DNA from: Cricetomys ansorgei
Taxonomy: Eukaryota; Chordata; Mammalia; Rodentia; Nesomyidae
Assembly: GCA_026225945.1 (NCBI GenBank)
Contig: JAMJFZ010000239.1
Location: forward strand, 25,445,501 to 25,509,500
DNA: 64,000 bases
Direction of reading: 5' to 3'
Shown here: piece after piece, positions 25,166-37,192 of the stretch
How the letters are laid out: each line of letters opens with the position of its first letter
Numbering within the stretch: the stretch's first letter is position 1
Notes under the pieces: model-generated
The model's database searches: none
Seen by the model: the letters and a program-made list of their open reading frames with translations, nothing else
What the model was told of the DNA's origin: nothing
Translations under genes and position numbers: made by a program

Positions 25166-25921
25166 GGAATGGGTGTCTGGATTGTTCTCACATTGCCCTT
25201 CAGCCTGCACTCTTAGACATTATTTGAGCTCACCAAAGGATGGACTGACCCCGGTCCTTTGAAAGCCCTCTGTTCATGGGGGCCAATCTCATCTCCTAGA
25301 GGCCTAAGTGAGTTCTTAAATTTGACAGCGCTGAACAACTCTGTTTACTTCCCAACAGTTCTTTTTGATTCGTGAATACATGAACATTTGAGCTTTTCCT
25401 TGCATGGTTTCTGGTGGCTGAATTGGTGTCTCTTCACCAGCATTCCACTGGAAAAGGAGCTCATCTTTCCATAGTGAAAGTAGCTCCCATCTATTGCAGA
25501 GACAGACATAGTAATCCTCTATTCTGCCATCCTCTCCAGAAGCAATTAAGACGAGTACCTGTATAGCTTAGCGTCAATTATTTTGTTGCTCAATGTAAGT
25601 TAAAAGTATTTTTTGGAGTGCTTCTTGGGGAGAGCTTCCATTTCTGTAGTTTTTATGCTTCCAGAATCTATACAGCAACTGATTGATGTTCAATGAGTTC
25701 GATTGATTTCACTTTAAATATGAAATAATTAATATCTTTGTTCCCTATGACACATACTATTTCAAAGTGTGACAGTAACCAAACAAGTTTCTCCACCGTG
25801 GGGACTGAATCATGGTTATTTGTATGTTTCCCACACCCAGTCCAGGCCGTGACTCTAAGATACCCAATAAATATCTTCAGACTAAAGTGTGGCCCTAAAT
25901 GTCTGTGAAACTGTCTTAAAA

Positions 25922-26085
25922 GATTTTAGAGGGCTGGACATGGTGTCATACTATATTCCTACCATATTAGGAAGTAGAGGCAGAAAGACTACAAGTTTGT
26001 GGTTAACCTGGACTAACCTAGTGAATTCGAGGCTGGCTTGAGGTACGTAGTGAAATTCTGATACCCACTCCAAAAACAAATGAAA
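25922..26085 (+). mobile_element. B1 SINE, old
   Basis: 'gggctggacatggtgtcata', 'gaagtagaggcagaaagact', 'gaggctggcttgaggtacgt'. Confidence 0.7.
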
Positions 26086-26284
26086 GGAACATCGATGAAA
26101 CAATAGACATTTATCTTTACATTTTATAACACTACAGACAAAAAACTAAAGAGGAGAAAGCCCAGGAAAGTAAATGAGGGTTTTTACAAGATTGATTTAG
26201 TCAACATCACTATGGTTGCGGAAAAGTAAGAGGTCAAAACAAGATTTGGATTGCACATGAAATTTTGTTCAATATTTTCTTTTT

Positions 26285-26512
26285 TAAGTGGAGATATGTG
26301 TTTCCCTATGTAGTCCAGGCTGTCCTAGAATTCTTTATGTAGCCCAGGCTATTCTAGAATTCCTTATGTGGTCCAGGCTGACCTAGAATTCCTTATGTAG
26401 CCCAGGCTGGCATAGAACTTCTTATATAGCCCACACTTGTCTGGAAGTCATGATTTTCCTGCTTTAGTTTCCTGAATGGTGTGATTACATATACATGACT
26501 CTGTGCCCGGTG
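26285..26512 (-). mobile_element. B1 SINE with expanded 29-bp internal repeat
   Basis: A minus-strand B1 whose 29-bp internal duplication, normally two units, is present as five tandem units beginning at 26307, 26336, 26365, 26394 and 26423. Each holds 'tatgtag-ccaggct-cctagaattc' variants. The outer B1 arms (gtgattacatatacatga at 26480) are still recognisable. Confidence 0.75.
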
Positions 26513-26917
26513 TACTGGCTAGTCTTATGTCAACCAGACACAAGCTAGAGTTATCTGAAAGGAAGTAACCTCAGTTGAAAAAAATGCCTCCATAAGTTCC
26601 AGCTGTAAGGCATTTTCTTAATTAGTGATTGATGGGGGAGGGCCCCGCCCATTGTGAGTGAGGTCATCCAGGTGGTCCTGGGCTCTATATGAAAGCAGAC
26701 TGAGTAAGCTATGGAAAACAAGCCAGTAAGCAATACCCCTCTATGGCCTCTGTATCAGTTCCTGCCTCCCGGTTCCTGCCCTGTTTGAGTTCCTATCCTG
26801 ACTCTCTCCGATGATGAACAGCAACATGGAAGTGTGAACAAAATAAACCCTTTCTTCCCCAACTTGCTTGTTGTTCATGGTGTCTCATTGCAGCAATAAA
26901 AACCCTAACTAAGACAC
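26513..26917 (-). mobile_element. RMER1-type rodent repeat
   Basis: Reverse complement of the family: starts 'ctggctagtcttatgtcaac', has 'ttaattagtgattgatgggg' and ends 'aaaccctaactaagacacc'. Near full length. Confidence 0.7.
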
Positions 26918-27479
26918 CTGGCTGACAAATTTTTTGTGAGTACTGGCAACCTGTCAGGTGTGAACCTTGATTTCTGCAATACTCCACAGCAAAATCAGTC
27001 ATTTCATAGAGTCTACACTTTTGTGTGGTTCAGGAAGATGCCTATGAATAAGTTAGCAAACCTTAATGCTCTGTGTAAGAGGAACATTAAATCATGTGAT
27101 ATCTTAGAAAGTGACTAGGTGTAGGGTTAGGGACTACTTACATGTAAATCCTGAGCTGTTCTGGCACCTAAACCAGCCAAAGGGAAAAGGGTTCTAGGCA
27201 GACTATCTGGCACTCTCAAAGTCCTTGAAGCTTCAAACAGGAAGAGTATAGTAAAGGTGGGACATAAAATCAGTGCAGACCTGCCCAGCAGGACTACGAG
27301 ATCTCCAGAGTTTTTTCTCAAGATGTTTTAAGAACATTAGGTTAAATAGCATCCTATCTAAATTATAGCACAATAATCAACATCCGTATTGCATCAGGGT
27401 AGAAGTTAAACTAATGCTGTGCATTACTGTATTTATTGTAATAATTTTACAAGTAAATGAATCAGTTTAAATGCACCAC

Positions 27480-29375
27480 TTTTATTTCCCAGCTTTCCTA
27501 CTTATTCTTTGACTATTTCATGGACGTATAGATGTATTTTGCTTGTGTACAGCCCTCTCCATGACCGTGTCTTACCCTCCTCCCACTCCAACAAATCCTT
27601 CTCTTACTTTCATGACTTTGTTTTTTTTTAATTGTTCTTCTGAGTTTAATTAGGGTTGCTTGCATGAGCGTGGGTGGGGTCATTTACTGAAGAATGGGCA
27701 ACTTACCAGTGGCCTCAGCACTGAAGAGAAAAAACTACCCCTGCCAGTAGCCACTAACTGCCAATAGCTCCTCAATTAGGGATTGGGGCTCACGAATCCC
27801 TCTCCCATTCATGTTGGAAACGACAGGCTAAGGCTTGTGCAAGTCTTCTTCAGGTAAGGGCAGGTGCTGAGAGTTCATGTGTGCAACAGCCACGTTCTGT
27901 TCAGAATGCAGCATTCTGCGTCATTCCTCCCCAGTTCCTACATCCTTTCTCCTCTTCTGTGATGTTTTCTAAGCATTGTACGTTCTGTTAGGATGTTCAG
28001 TTTAGGGCTGATCACTTAACAATCATACACTCAACTCTTTGGCCAGTTGTGAGTCTCTGCATTAATTGGTGCTCACTGTAAAAAGGAGCACGTCTAACCA
28101 AGGTTGAAAGCAGTACTAATCTATGGGTATAAACATAAATATTTAGAAGCCAATTTGACATGATTACGTAGCAAAAAACAGTAGTAGGTTCACTCCCTAC
28201 AGCCTTTGACCCCCTGAGCCACGGACAACTGACCAGTTTACAGTATCAGACATGAACATCCTGTGCTATGGGCCTCAAAATCAACCAGAAAACGCCTTGT
28301 TGTTCTCACAACTCATGCCACTATTGCAGCAATGAGAACATCTTTCCTGCTCGGCTGGTACTGTAGCACTGAGATCACTGCTGACTTTTCTTACCTGGTG
28401 GCCTATACGGTACCTCCAGGCACGACGAAAGCTAGCCAGCAGGGCGGAAACTTCCAGCTCTGCTTCAGTTTGCTTTATGTTCTGTGATAAACATGTGTGG
28501 TATTTTTAGCAGTACAGTCGTACGATCTGGTTGTGGTGGGAAACCAAGACTTATCATGATAGCTTGTGCTGTCTGGCAGCCTAGGGAACTTTTCTGACCA
28601 ACAACTCATGAGGAAGTATCGCACACGGCTTTATGACCTATGGCTTCTGGGGCAGCATCATAATCCACTGAAGGGCACCTCAGTTCAATCTATTTTTTTT
28701 TTTAAATTAACTTGGAAAATACCAAGTTTATGTATGTATTTTTGTACAACCTTAGCTATGCCTGACTACCCCTTATCCCCATCCAGAACCCCCATCACCG
28801 TCTAAGCCTCCCTATCTCCACCCAGACCCCCTCATTCCCTTTCCACTCTCTGTATCCCTCTCTGTTCTTTCATATCGCATGTGTCCGGATACCCTGTCTA
28901 CTCCTCTGAAGGCTTCTTCTCCTTCCCCCCCCTCACGGATCTCTTTAGCTTCCTAGTCTCTACAGGACACTCCAAATTAAACACACAAGTCTAAAAATTT
29001 GACGTTAGGATTGCACCTATGAGACAGAACCTACGGCGTTTGTCTTTCTGTGCCTGGGTTACTTCCACTCAGTATATGTTTCAGTTTCATTCATTTCCCT
29101 GCGGATTTCATGATTTGGAGTTTTTATAGCTGAATGAATTAAAATAAGACATAATAATAAGTAAAACATAAATAAATTAAAAAATAAAACGCAAATTTCA
29201 TTGTGCATATGAACCACCTCTCCACTATCCATTCACTGGTGAATGGACATCTATACTGATCCCATTCCCTTATGCTGTGGACAGAAAGGTAAGGAGCACG
29301 GGTACGCAGGTATCTCTGTGGTGGATATAGAACTTCAGATATACGCCCTGGAGTTGCATGGCTGTGTCATATAGT
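27480..29375 (-). mobile_element. LINE-1 3' end (Lx-type), antisense
   Basis: The part at 29000-29370 reads antisense to the end of L1 ORF2 and its 3' UTR ('tgtctttctgtgcctggg', 'attgtgcatatgaaccacc', 'attcactggtgaatggacat'). The C-rich block 28760-28950 is the complement of the G-rich rodent L1 3' UTR. 27480-28680 resembles older Lx 3' UTR ('gaaagctagccagcaggg'). The T-run at 28691 may mark a poly(A) tail and thus two insertions. Highly decayed; ORFs inside (28263-28487, 28566-28805) are fortuitous. Confidence 0.75.
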
Positions 29376-30220
29376 AATTCTAATCTTAATAAAAGCTCTA
29401 ATTTATTTGTTTGTTTACTTATTTATTTATTAGTTGAGAACTTCCCACAATGTAGCTATATCATATTCTTTCCCATCTCTCAACTTTTTCCAGATCTTTC
29501 TTATGTCCCTATTACCCAACTTAATGTTCTTGCTCTCTCTCTCTCTCTCTCTTTTTTTAAAAAGCTATTTAAAATCATGGAGTCTGATTTGTGTTAGGCC
29601 TGCCCCAGAGTATATTGATATACTCAACTTCACTGATTTTCCCTCTACCAGCAGGTATCATTTGTGAATAGTTTCTTATCTAGAGGGTGTGTGGGGGCTA
29701 GCTTTATGATGTCAGCTGAACTTGGCTATGTTTAAGAGTCTTCCTGGTGGTGCTGGTTTTGGAAACATGAAGGAATCACAGAGAGCAGCTGAGGCTTCGC
29801 AGTGTGAGAGGCCAGGAGAGGCCACTGTTTAGCCTCAGTAGCAGTTGAAGGCCCAGGATTAAAGGGGCCGTTCAGAGACATTGAGGCTTGGCACCGTGAA
29901 AAAAATAAAAATTGAGAGCAGGACTTCCTGCCGCTGGTATGGGTTTTCCCTACGGGCGACTGTAGGTCTCTTCTCCTAGCTCTTCCTGACCAGATGGAGT
30001 CATTTGCTACATGGCAGTGACTGGCACTGGCCTCCTGTCAGACTCCATCACCACAAAGTAATTTCTCTAAAATGGAAATCCAATCATATAACTCTCTTAA
30101 AAAACAAAACAACCAACCTCAGGGCCTCCTTTTAATTCTACATTCCAGGATGTTAAGATCCATGTTCTCTCTCCCCTGACAATAGTCTCAGCCTCCAAGG
30201 CAGCCTCTTGTTTGCTCCTG
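29376..30220. other. Unassigned stretch with a short (CT)n
   Basis: (CT)n at 29536-29551. The block at 29690-29980 ('gtgagaggccaggagaggcc') may be an old LTR or SINE but was not identified. Confidence 0.35.
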
Positions 30221-30246
30221 CCCCCCCGGGGGGGTTGGGGGGGGTG
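30221..30246. repeat. C7G7 palindrome with following G-run
   Basis: Seven C's directly followed by seven G's, then TT and another eight G's; can fold as a GC hairpin. Confidence 0.93.
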
Positions 30247-30734
30247 TTCCTGGCCTTCCAGGATATCTAGCTCTTCTTAGATACCACAGAGCATTCTCTG
30301 GCCTCTCAGCCACTGGTCACAAAGCTACTTCCTGGAATGACTCTCCTAATCTTCCCTTTCTCTAAGCCAGAGAACACTCCGTAAGTTCTTTGATCCTAGA
30401 GAAAAATCACTTTTATTTCTGAGATCCCATAATAATTTGGGCATTTTCTATTTTAACACTCCAACAGTGCTGTGATATTTGTCTGCTTGCGCACACCTCT
30501 CCATCTGGATTCTAGAAGCGCTGCAGTTGTGTCTTATCATCTCTCTTATGCACTGGAGAAGAACGTGCCAAGAGCATCCGGAGAAAGGTACATCACACAG
30601 AGTTCAACAGGCCTTTTCTTTCCATTTAAACTTCAGAGTGGACTTCTCGTGGTCCAGTACAGACAATGGGGCCCAGTCTACTCCTGACAGTCCTCATACA
30701 TTCCTGATCACCTTGTCCCCATCATGGATTGAAT

Positions 30735-30885
30735 GAATATACCCTCCACTCCCCACCAAATGTGTACCCATATCCCACTCTGTAGGACATGGAAATGTGC
30801 TATTATTTGGAAAAAGGTTCTTTGCAGATAGAGTTAAGAATCTGGATTTTCCAGATGGGCTCCAGATGCAATGACATATTTTCTT
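30735..30885. mobile_element. Ancient eutherian repeat fossil, unassigned
   Basis: 'attatttggaaaaaggttct' and 'ttgcagatagagttaagaat' are typical of an old interspersed repeat shared with primates. Family not recalled with certainty. Confidence 0.4.
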
Positions 30886-30900
30886 TTTAAAAAATTGTTT

Positions 30901-31052
30901 AAGCCGGGCAGTGGTGGTGCATGCCTTTAATCCCAGCACTCAGGAGGCAGAGGCAAGCAGATCTCTGTTGAGTTTGAGGCCAGCCTGGTCTACAGAGTGA
31001 GTTCCAGGACAGCCAGAATTACAACAGAGAAACCCTGTCTCGAAAAAACCCA
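30901..31052 (+). mobile_element. B1 SINE, youngest-looking full-length copy
   Basis: Full 7SL-derived B1: 'aagccgggcagtggtggtgc', 'tttaatcccagcactcagga', 'aggccagcctggtctacaga', 'aaaccctgtctcgaaaaaac'. Close to consensus, so it inserted relatively recently. Confidence 0.95.
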
Positions 31053-31070
31053 AACCAAAAAATTGTTTAA

Positions 31071-31071
<1 letters not shown>

Positions 31072-31111
<40 letters not shown>

Positions 31112-31262
31112 ATCCGTGTATCTGTGTACGTCTTTGTGTGTCAGAGGACAGCTCGTGGAAGTCAGTTTTCTCCTTACATCATGCAGACACCATGGAGTGG
31201 AGAGGACTCAGTTTGTCAGACTTAGCTGCAAGTGCTTTTATCCACTGAGTCGCCTCGTCCCC
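31072..31262 (-). mobile_element. B3 SINE with (TG)n at its tail side
   Basis: (TG)n at 31073-31110, then 'gtgtcagaggacagctcgtg' and 'tatccactgagtcgcctcgt'. Confidence 0.75.
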
Positions 31263-31387
31263 GTCCTAACAAGTCTTCTTATTATAGAAGACACTCACGA
31301 AGAGAAAGCCATGTGAAGATGGCAGGTCTGGGAGGGAAAAACCACCAGTCAAGGCAAACCAGAATCTGAAAGAGGAAGGAAGGAGTC

Positions 31388-31565
31388 TCAGTGTTCTAAT
31401 GCTATGATGAGGCCCCAGGACCATGGCAGCTCTTATAAAGGAAAGCATTTAATTGGGGGCTGGCTTACAGGTTCAGAGGTTTAGTCCATTATTGTCATGG
31501 TGGGAAGCCTGATGGCACACAGGCAGATGTGGAGCTGGAGAAGTAGCTGAGAGTTCTCCATCTGG
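31388..31565 (+). mobile_element. RMER1-type repeat, 5' part
   Basis: 'ttctaatgctatgatgaggc' and 'gggggctggcttacaggttc', 'agaggtttagtccattat' match the family head; truncated after about 180 bp. Confidence 0.55.
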
Positions 31566-31567
31566 AT

Positions 31568-31624
31568 CCAAAGGCCTCATGCATGCCAGGTAAATGCTCT
31601 ACCAAGAGCCATACCCTCAACTTC
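31568..31624 (-). mobile_element. ID/B4-like fragment
   Basis: 'atgcatgccaggtaaatgct' and 'ctaccaagagccataccctc' resemble the reverse ID head. Confidence 0.45.
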
Positions 31625-31831
31625 AAATTGGTTTTTCATGTTCTATTTTGTTGGAAGGGTACTTTTTGCAACTTCTGTTGCAAACTCTCACTTCCTATCA
31701 GCCCTCCCCAAACCTTATTGAATATACTTTCTTTCAAAAATAGAATTTATTTTTGTAACTATAAAATACTTTCAGATATGAAATGCTTAAAAAGTAGAAA
31801 CAGAGAAGAAAGAAAAAAGAAACAAAGTAAT

Positions 31832-31832
31832 A

Positions 31833-31888
<56 letters not shown>

Positions 31889-31889
31889 A
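31832..31889. repeat. (AAAG)n microsatellite
   Basis: About 14 AAAG units, purine-only on the + strand. Confidence 0.97.
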
Positions 31890-32027
31890 AAGAGAGAGAA
31901 GTTTACTCCAAACCCCACCATCTAACACAATTCCCATAAACAATTTAGTGCACTTTCCCCACAACTATTATATATAGTTATGATCATAATATGAATAATT
32001 TCGCATATTCATAAGTAAATAATGAGC

Positions 32028-32103
32028 TATAAAGTTCAGTGGTAGAAGCTTCTAACAGGTCTGAGGTCCTGGGTTCAATTCCCAGCACCACACATAAAAA
32101 ATC
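32028..32103 (+). mobile_element. ID-like SINE
   Basis: 'aaagttcagtggtagaagct' and 'cctgggttcaattcccagca' match the ID element, which derives from tRNA-Ala or BC1. Confidence 0.65.
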
Positions 32104-32727
32104 AAAGATACGAACGAACTCATCCTTTTTCTCTTCAAGATTGTTACAATTCTTGATCAATCACCTACAACCTCCTAAATTAATTTCAAAATAGTCCTTG
32201 ATCAGCTTCAATCTGATCTGAGCTGCAGTCAAGACTAAACTAGTTTTCTGCCCTGTGACCTGCCAGTGGAAGGACCACCGTCAATAGAGTGAGACAGCAC
32301 CTTCTCACAGCTACTATACATTTCCCGAACCTGCTGAAGCAGCGTCACAGACAGTTGTTCCTGGAATGGCATCGTTCATTTCAGACTTTTTAGTTGATGG
32401 TGGTGTGGGAGGGGCACATGCTCATGCAATGCTTCGCTTAATTCTCATCTCATAAACTCACTGGCGATCACAAAATAGGCAGAAGTGCTCTCCCAACAAT
32501 GACAGCATCTTCTAATGCTGGATACTTCATCCCAGTTTCTACTATTAACTTACTACTGTCTCACGGGAGAGGCAATCAAAGTATCTACAAACCCGTGAAT
32601 AAAGTTGAAGGCTTCCTCCATCCACAGAGTGTGTAAATAAAGTCAATCCTGTTAACAACCACCCTTTTAGTAGTCAGGGTCGGGTTCTTACTCTTCCCCA
32701 AGTTTGGCAAATTTTTCTTTTAAGTTT

Positions 32728-32937
32728 TTAAAATTTATTTATTTTATTTTTCAATATGCGTGTATGTCTGTGTATCTCATGTGTACGCAGTGCCTGAGAA
32801 GGTCCAAAGAGGAGGTCAGATCCCCTGGAACTGGAGTTATAGACAGTTGTGAGAAATCTTATGGGAACCAGGGACCAAACCTGGGTACTCTGGAAGAGCA
32901 GAAAGTGCTCTAAACTGCTGAAACATCTCTTCAACCC
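32728..32937 (-). mobile_element. B2/B3 SINE
   Basis: 'aaatttatttattttatttt', 'ctggagttatagacagttgt', 'tgctgaaacatctcttcaac'. Confidence 0.8.
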
Positions 32938-33083
32938 TTCTCTCCCCTCCCTGCATTTTCTTTTCCTTTCTCTTATTTTTCTTCCTTTCTTGCTCACTCT
33001 TTCCTTTTTTTCCCTTCCTTTCCTGTCTCCTTTCTCCCCTCCCTCTTTCTCTCTTCTTTCTTCCTTCACCCCTTCTTTCTTTC
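32938..33083. repeat. Pyrimidine-rich low-complexity tract
   Basis: CTTT, CCTT and CCCT units with only scattered purines, between a B2/B3 and a B1. Confidence 0.9.
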
Positions 33084-33183
33084 TTGGGTCTGCTGTAGCC
33101 AGGCTGATATTAAACTCCTTATTCTCCTGCTGCAGACTTTCAAGTGCTAGGATTAAAGGCTCTGGCCACCACTCCCAACTCGC
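33084..33183 (-). mobile_element. B1 SINE, old
   Basis: 'gctgtagccaggctgatatt', 'caagtgctaggattaaaggc', 'ccaccactcccaact'. Confidence 0.65.
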
Positions 33184-33492
33184 TGTTTTGATGCTGTTGT
33201 TATTTGTTTGCTTTGTATTTTTATTTTGTTTTGTTTTCTATATTTCGAGGAACTGGTAGGAAAGTTAATTTCCTGTGTACAAATAGGGAAATAATGTAGG
33301 ACAATTCTTTTCTAGTTTATCAGCAACAAGGTTAGAGTCTTTCAAAAGAGAAGTTTAAAGGGATAAGATATTCATACTAGTCAGAAATAGGTACACTGGT
33401 GATACATGGCTTGCTGGCTCAAATGTAGAGAGCCAGGTCCCTGCAAATGGAGCAGCTCAGTGCTAGAGATATCTAGGCAGTAGTAATCAATA

Positions 33493-33825
33493 GGTCAGCT
33501 GGTTACTTTTCTGCTGCTGTATAAGACACCACAATGGAGGCAACAGTTTCAGAGGGTGAGTCCTTGGCTATCGTGACAGGGAGCATGGCAGCAGGCAGGA
33601 ATGCACGGCTCTGGAGCAGTAGCTGAAGGATTGCACAAACAAGAGGCAGAGAAAGCCACTGAGAGTGGTGTGGGCTTTTAAAACCTCAAAGCCCAATTCC
33701 AGTGACACACCTCTTCCAACCAGGCCACACCTCCTAATCCTTCCCAAACAGTTCCACCAACTGTGGACCAAGCATTCAAATATATGAGCCTATGGGGGCC
33801 ATTCTCATTCCAACCACCGCAGTTG
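33493..33825 (+). mobile_element. RMER1-type repeat
   Basis: 'tttctgctgctgtataagac', 'aggccacacctcctaatcc' and 'catatgagcctatgggggcc'-like end identify it. It lies about 115 bp from an oppositely oriented copy. Confidence 0.6.
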
Positions 33826-33941
33826 GCCATTTTTCAGAGGGAAGTCTGTGGCTGAAGCAGTAGCCGGGTCTCCTCCACACAGAGTCGGAGATCAGAGGCA
33901 AGGCAAGATTTGTGCCTTTTGTTTTTGTTGCACAGTGGTAT

Positions 33942-34293
33942 GGATTAAATGCAAAACGTCTCCCACAGGCCCATGCGTTTGAACACTTGGTCCCCAGTTG
34001 GTGTTGAGGTTTGGAAGATCGTGGAACATGTAGGGGCTGGAGCCTTGCTGTAGGAAGTAGGCCATTGAGGTTGTGTGGTTTATCAGCTTGGCCCTGCTTC
34101 CTGTCTCTTCCCTTGCTTCCTGCCTGCTGAGGCAGTGTGACCAGCTGACTCATGCTCCTGTAGCCCTGTCTTTCTCACCGTGATGGATTATATCCGTGCT
34201 TAGGTTGTGAGCCAAACAAACTCTTCCTTCCTTAAATCGCTTCTTGTCAGGCATTTGATCACAGAACAAGAAAAATGACACGTAATGCTGGGG
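33942..34293 (-). mobile_element. RMER1-type repeat, inverted relative to its neighbour
   Basis: Reads on the minus strand: 'cttggtccccagttggtgtt', 'gtagccctgtctttctcacc', 'tgagccaaacaaactcttcc'. Overlapping ORFs (33776-34153, 34150-34596 minus) are fortuitous. Confidence 0.6.
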
Positions 34294-34829
34294 TTTGATT
34301 GGCTCTAGGGCTCTGTGTTGCTGTGCAAGCACTCTACCGTTTTCTGATAGGGGCTGACCGTGTATTTGAGGAAGGGCTTGCACTCTGGATCCTTCTGGCT
34401 TTGTCTTGTGACTGCTAGGATGTCCTAGGGAAGATCGTAGGGAAGAAAGTGTCTTGTAAACGCAAGATTCAATTTGAGCTGGATTGGAGGGGTCCTGTGC
34501 AAGGATGAAAAGGGAGCTACAGAATTGTGGTGACCAGAGGGAGTTTGCAAACTGAGTATGGCATCTGAAAGGCAGACGGTAGTCAGTAACCAACACTGAT
34601 GCATGTTTCAGGTACAGACAGGCTGAGCTGTGCTAAATTCCAGGCTTATGGTAAAGAGCGAACTTCTTAAACTCTATCATACATGCCTCACACGGGCAGT
34701 ATATTCTTAGTAAACCAGGGGTTAGTTCTGATAGCCTGCTGTGCGCACAGCTTGCCGGTGACACCGGAGTCTCTGACCCATCAATCACGCTTTCATTTTA
34801 CCTTTAATCTTTGTTGTTTTGCTTTTCTA

Positions 34830-35300
34830 ATTTTTGAATTTTGGGAATAATTTTAGATATGCAGAGAACCTGCAAATAGAATATAAAGAGTTCCCATATA
34901 AACCCATAGAACCTGCCATTCTCCATTGTGCTGACATTTCACATTTTAGTTAAAACTAAGGAGTGCACTAATATTTCACATCTTAACGTGCATTTGTCAA
35001 GACTAAGGAATGACTGCAGCACTCACACAGCTAACAGCAGGCTTTTCAGATTTCTCCGCCCGCCGCCCCCCATTCACATCTTTTCTTATTCTAGGTCCCA
35101 AATCAGGACCCTGCTTTGTGTGGAGTCGTCGAAACCAAGGACAAGCCCAACTCCTCTCTCCAGCCTCTGCTTTTGTCCTGCTTTCAAGACCATGCACTGA
35201 AGCCTCCCACTAGCTTTATGGATGTCCTGGTCATAAAGTCAGTGGCTGCCTATGCGTCTGTGTGTTGTGCTTTTGAGGCAGTTGGAGGGAGCTCAAATAG
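34830..35300. mobile_element. Ancient mammalian L1-type fossil
   Basis: 'ggaataattttagatatgca', 'gagttcccatataaaccc' and 'cgtgcatttgtcaagactaag' resemble an old L1M region shared by primates and rodents. Orientation not determined. Confidence 0.45.
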
Positions 35301-35989
35301 GGAAAGCCACCGACCCTTTGCTTGATCCTCAGTGTCTGTCGGAGGACCTTGCGAAGTCAGAGGCTCCAGATCTCTATCCTTAGGGGATGCTAACGCTGCC
35401 ATCTTCTGGACATTTATCCTAAGAGGACAAATGGCACACATGCTTCATGCGCCCACCTCCAACCCTCTCCAAGTCTCACATCACCCTGCTCCCTTCCCCC
35501 ATCAGATCCTCCCCCCCCCCCCAACGGCCTCAACTGGAGGAGGTACATTTGAGACTCATAGCTCCCAACTACATTTTAGTCATGTCGTGAAGAAACGTTC
35601 CCAAACTCCTTTCCGTGGTTGGTAGAGCGTTTGGCTGGCAGACAGGTCTCCTTTGGTAACGTCTTTTTGGTTTCCTCCATTCTGTGACAATGTCTCAGGT
35701 TTTCTTTGTTACAGCTTTGGCACTTCACAGAGGTTCATGTGGAAATTCCCTCTTTTTTTTTTTTCTGTCTTTATATGTCAGCTATTAATGTTATGACTCA
35801 GTTTGAGTTCTGGGTATTTAGAAGGAAGACCACAGGGGCCAAGCGTTTCTCATGGCACCCATGCGTATCAAGTCACAATGGGTCACGCGGTAAGGTGATG
35901 TCTGTTCGGTTTCTAACGCTATTACTTTTTTCTCTCTCTTTTTTTCTTACTAGTCTTTGTAAATGAGTCTAAATATAGGAGGGTGGGTG

Positions 35990-36150
35990 GGTTCCCAGAC
36001 TTCAGCATGCATCAGCATTACCCAGCGAACTAGTTAAAAGTATCACCTTTACGGCCCTTTCCCCAGAGTTTCTAATTTGGCGGGCTGGAGGTAGTGTCAG
36101 GAATTCGTCTTTTTAGGTGGTACCGTTGGACCTAAGGACCACTGTCGGAG
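35990..36150. mobile_element. MER5-like DNA transposon fossil
   Basis: 'gcatgcatcagcattaccca' and 'actagttaaaagtatcacc', ending 'cctaaggaccactgtc', resemble the short hAT-Charlie MER5 family. Confidence 0.45.
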
Positions 36151-36154
36151 CTTT

Positions 36155-36515
36155 TGTCCTGATGCTGTGAGAAAACACCTCAACAACCGTAGCTTAAGAA
36201 GAAAGGTTTCACTTAGCTCACAGTTCTAATTACAGTCCGTGGTGACAGTGAGTCACAGCAGTGGCCAGAGCTTGAGGAAGTCGCTCACATTACATCCATA
36301 GTCAAGAAACAGAGAGCTACAGATGCATACAGAATGCTTCACAGCTCCCTCCCTCCATCTTATACATCCCAGGATCCCCTGCCCAGGGAATGGTCCCACC
36401 CACAATTAAGATGAAGCTTCCATACCAGTGAACACAATCGAGATAATCCTCACCGACCTGGCTCCCAGGTAATCCTAGATTCTGTCAAGTTGACAGTTCA
36501 CACTAATCATCACAG
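36155..36515 (+). mobile_element. RMER1-type repeat inside MER5-like sequence
   Basis: 'gtcctgatgctgtgagaaaa', 'aaaggtttcacttagctcac', 'gattctgtcaagttgacag'. MER5-like sequence lies on both sides, so this copy may have inserted into an older element. Confidence 0.55.
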
Positions 36516-36554
36516 TCACACCCTGAGAACCCCTACCTTAGAGTATTTGTTTAA

Positions 36555-36665
36555 TTGCTGGGCCTTAGACTTGAGTCAGAATTATCTGGGAGAAACCCTG
36601 GAAATATAGTAAGTTCCCAGGCTTAACTTCAAATTCTGATTAAGGTGATGTAGGGTGGTTTACAG
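36555..36665. mobile_element. MER5-like DNA transposon fossil
   Basis: 'agaattatctgggagaaacc', 'agttcccaggcttaacttca', 'aattctgattaaggtgatgt' match the interior of MER5-type elements. Confidence 0.4.
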
Positions 36666-37192
36666 GAGTTGGCATTTTCATGAATACAAACCACACTGGG
36701 GAGCCCTAGAGACACTGCTGCTCTACAACAGTTGGATGGAGTGTCATCTGGTGAGGGCCTGTGGATAATGCTTAGGCAGCAGCTGTGTTCTAGCAGCTTC
36801 TGCTCCCGGAAGCCAGGGCAGCAAAGCATGGGAACCCAGCAGGACTGAATCACAAGCCTCCGGCCACCTGGCTCAGATCTTTCATCCTTTATTCATCCCA
36901 CCAGGAAGCCTTCACATTATTTTGATTCATCTGAATCACATGGTTTCTTAGAAGCACATAGAGTCAGCCAGCCTATTCCAGCATCAGCGTCAGTGAGCTG
37001 AACTCCCGTGACAGAAGGAATCACAGCCCATTGCTGCTGTTCACCAGCCTCCATGGGCTTATTTCATTGTCTAAATCTTGAGCCTTTCAATATATGCCCA
37101 GATAAAGTTGTAGGATACAGATTTTTAAAAGCAAACAAACTGGTTGGATGTGACGGTGGGAGGCGGGATACCATCTAGAGGTGTAGTCATGA

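Noticed and set aside
34150..34596. 148-codon minus-strand ORF
   Set aside because: Starts in an RMER1-type repeat and has no known domain.
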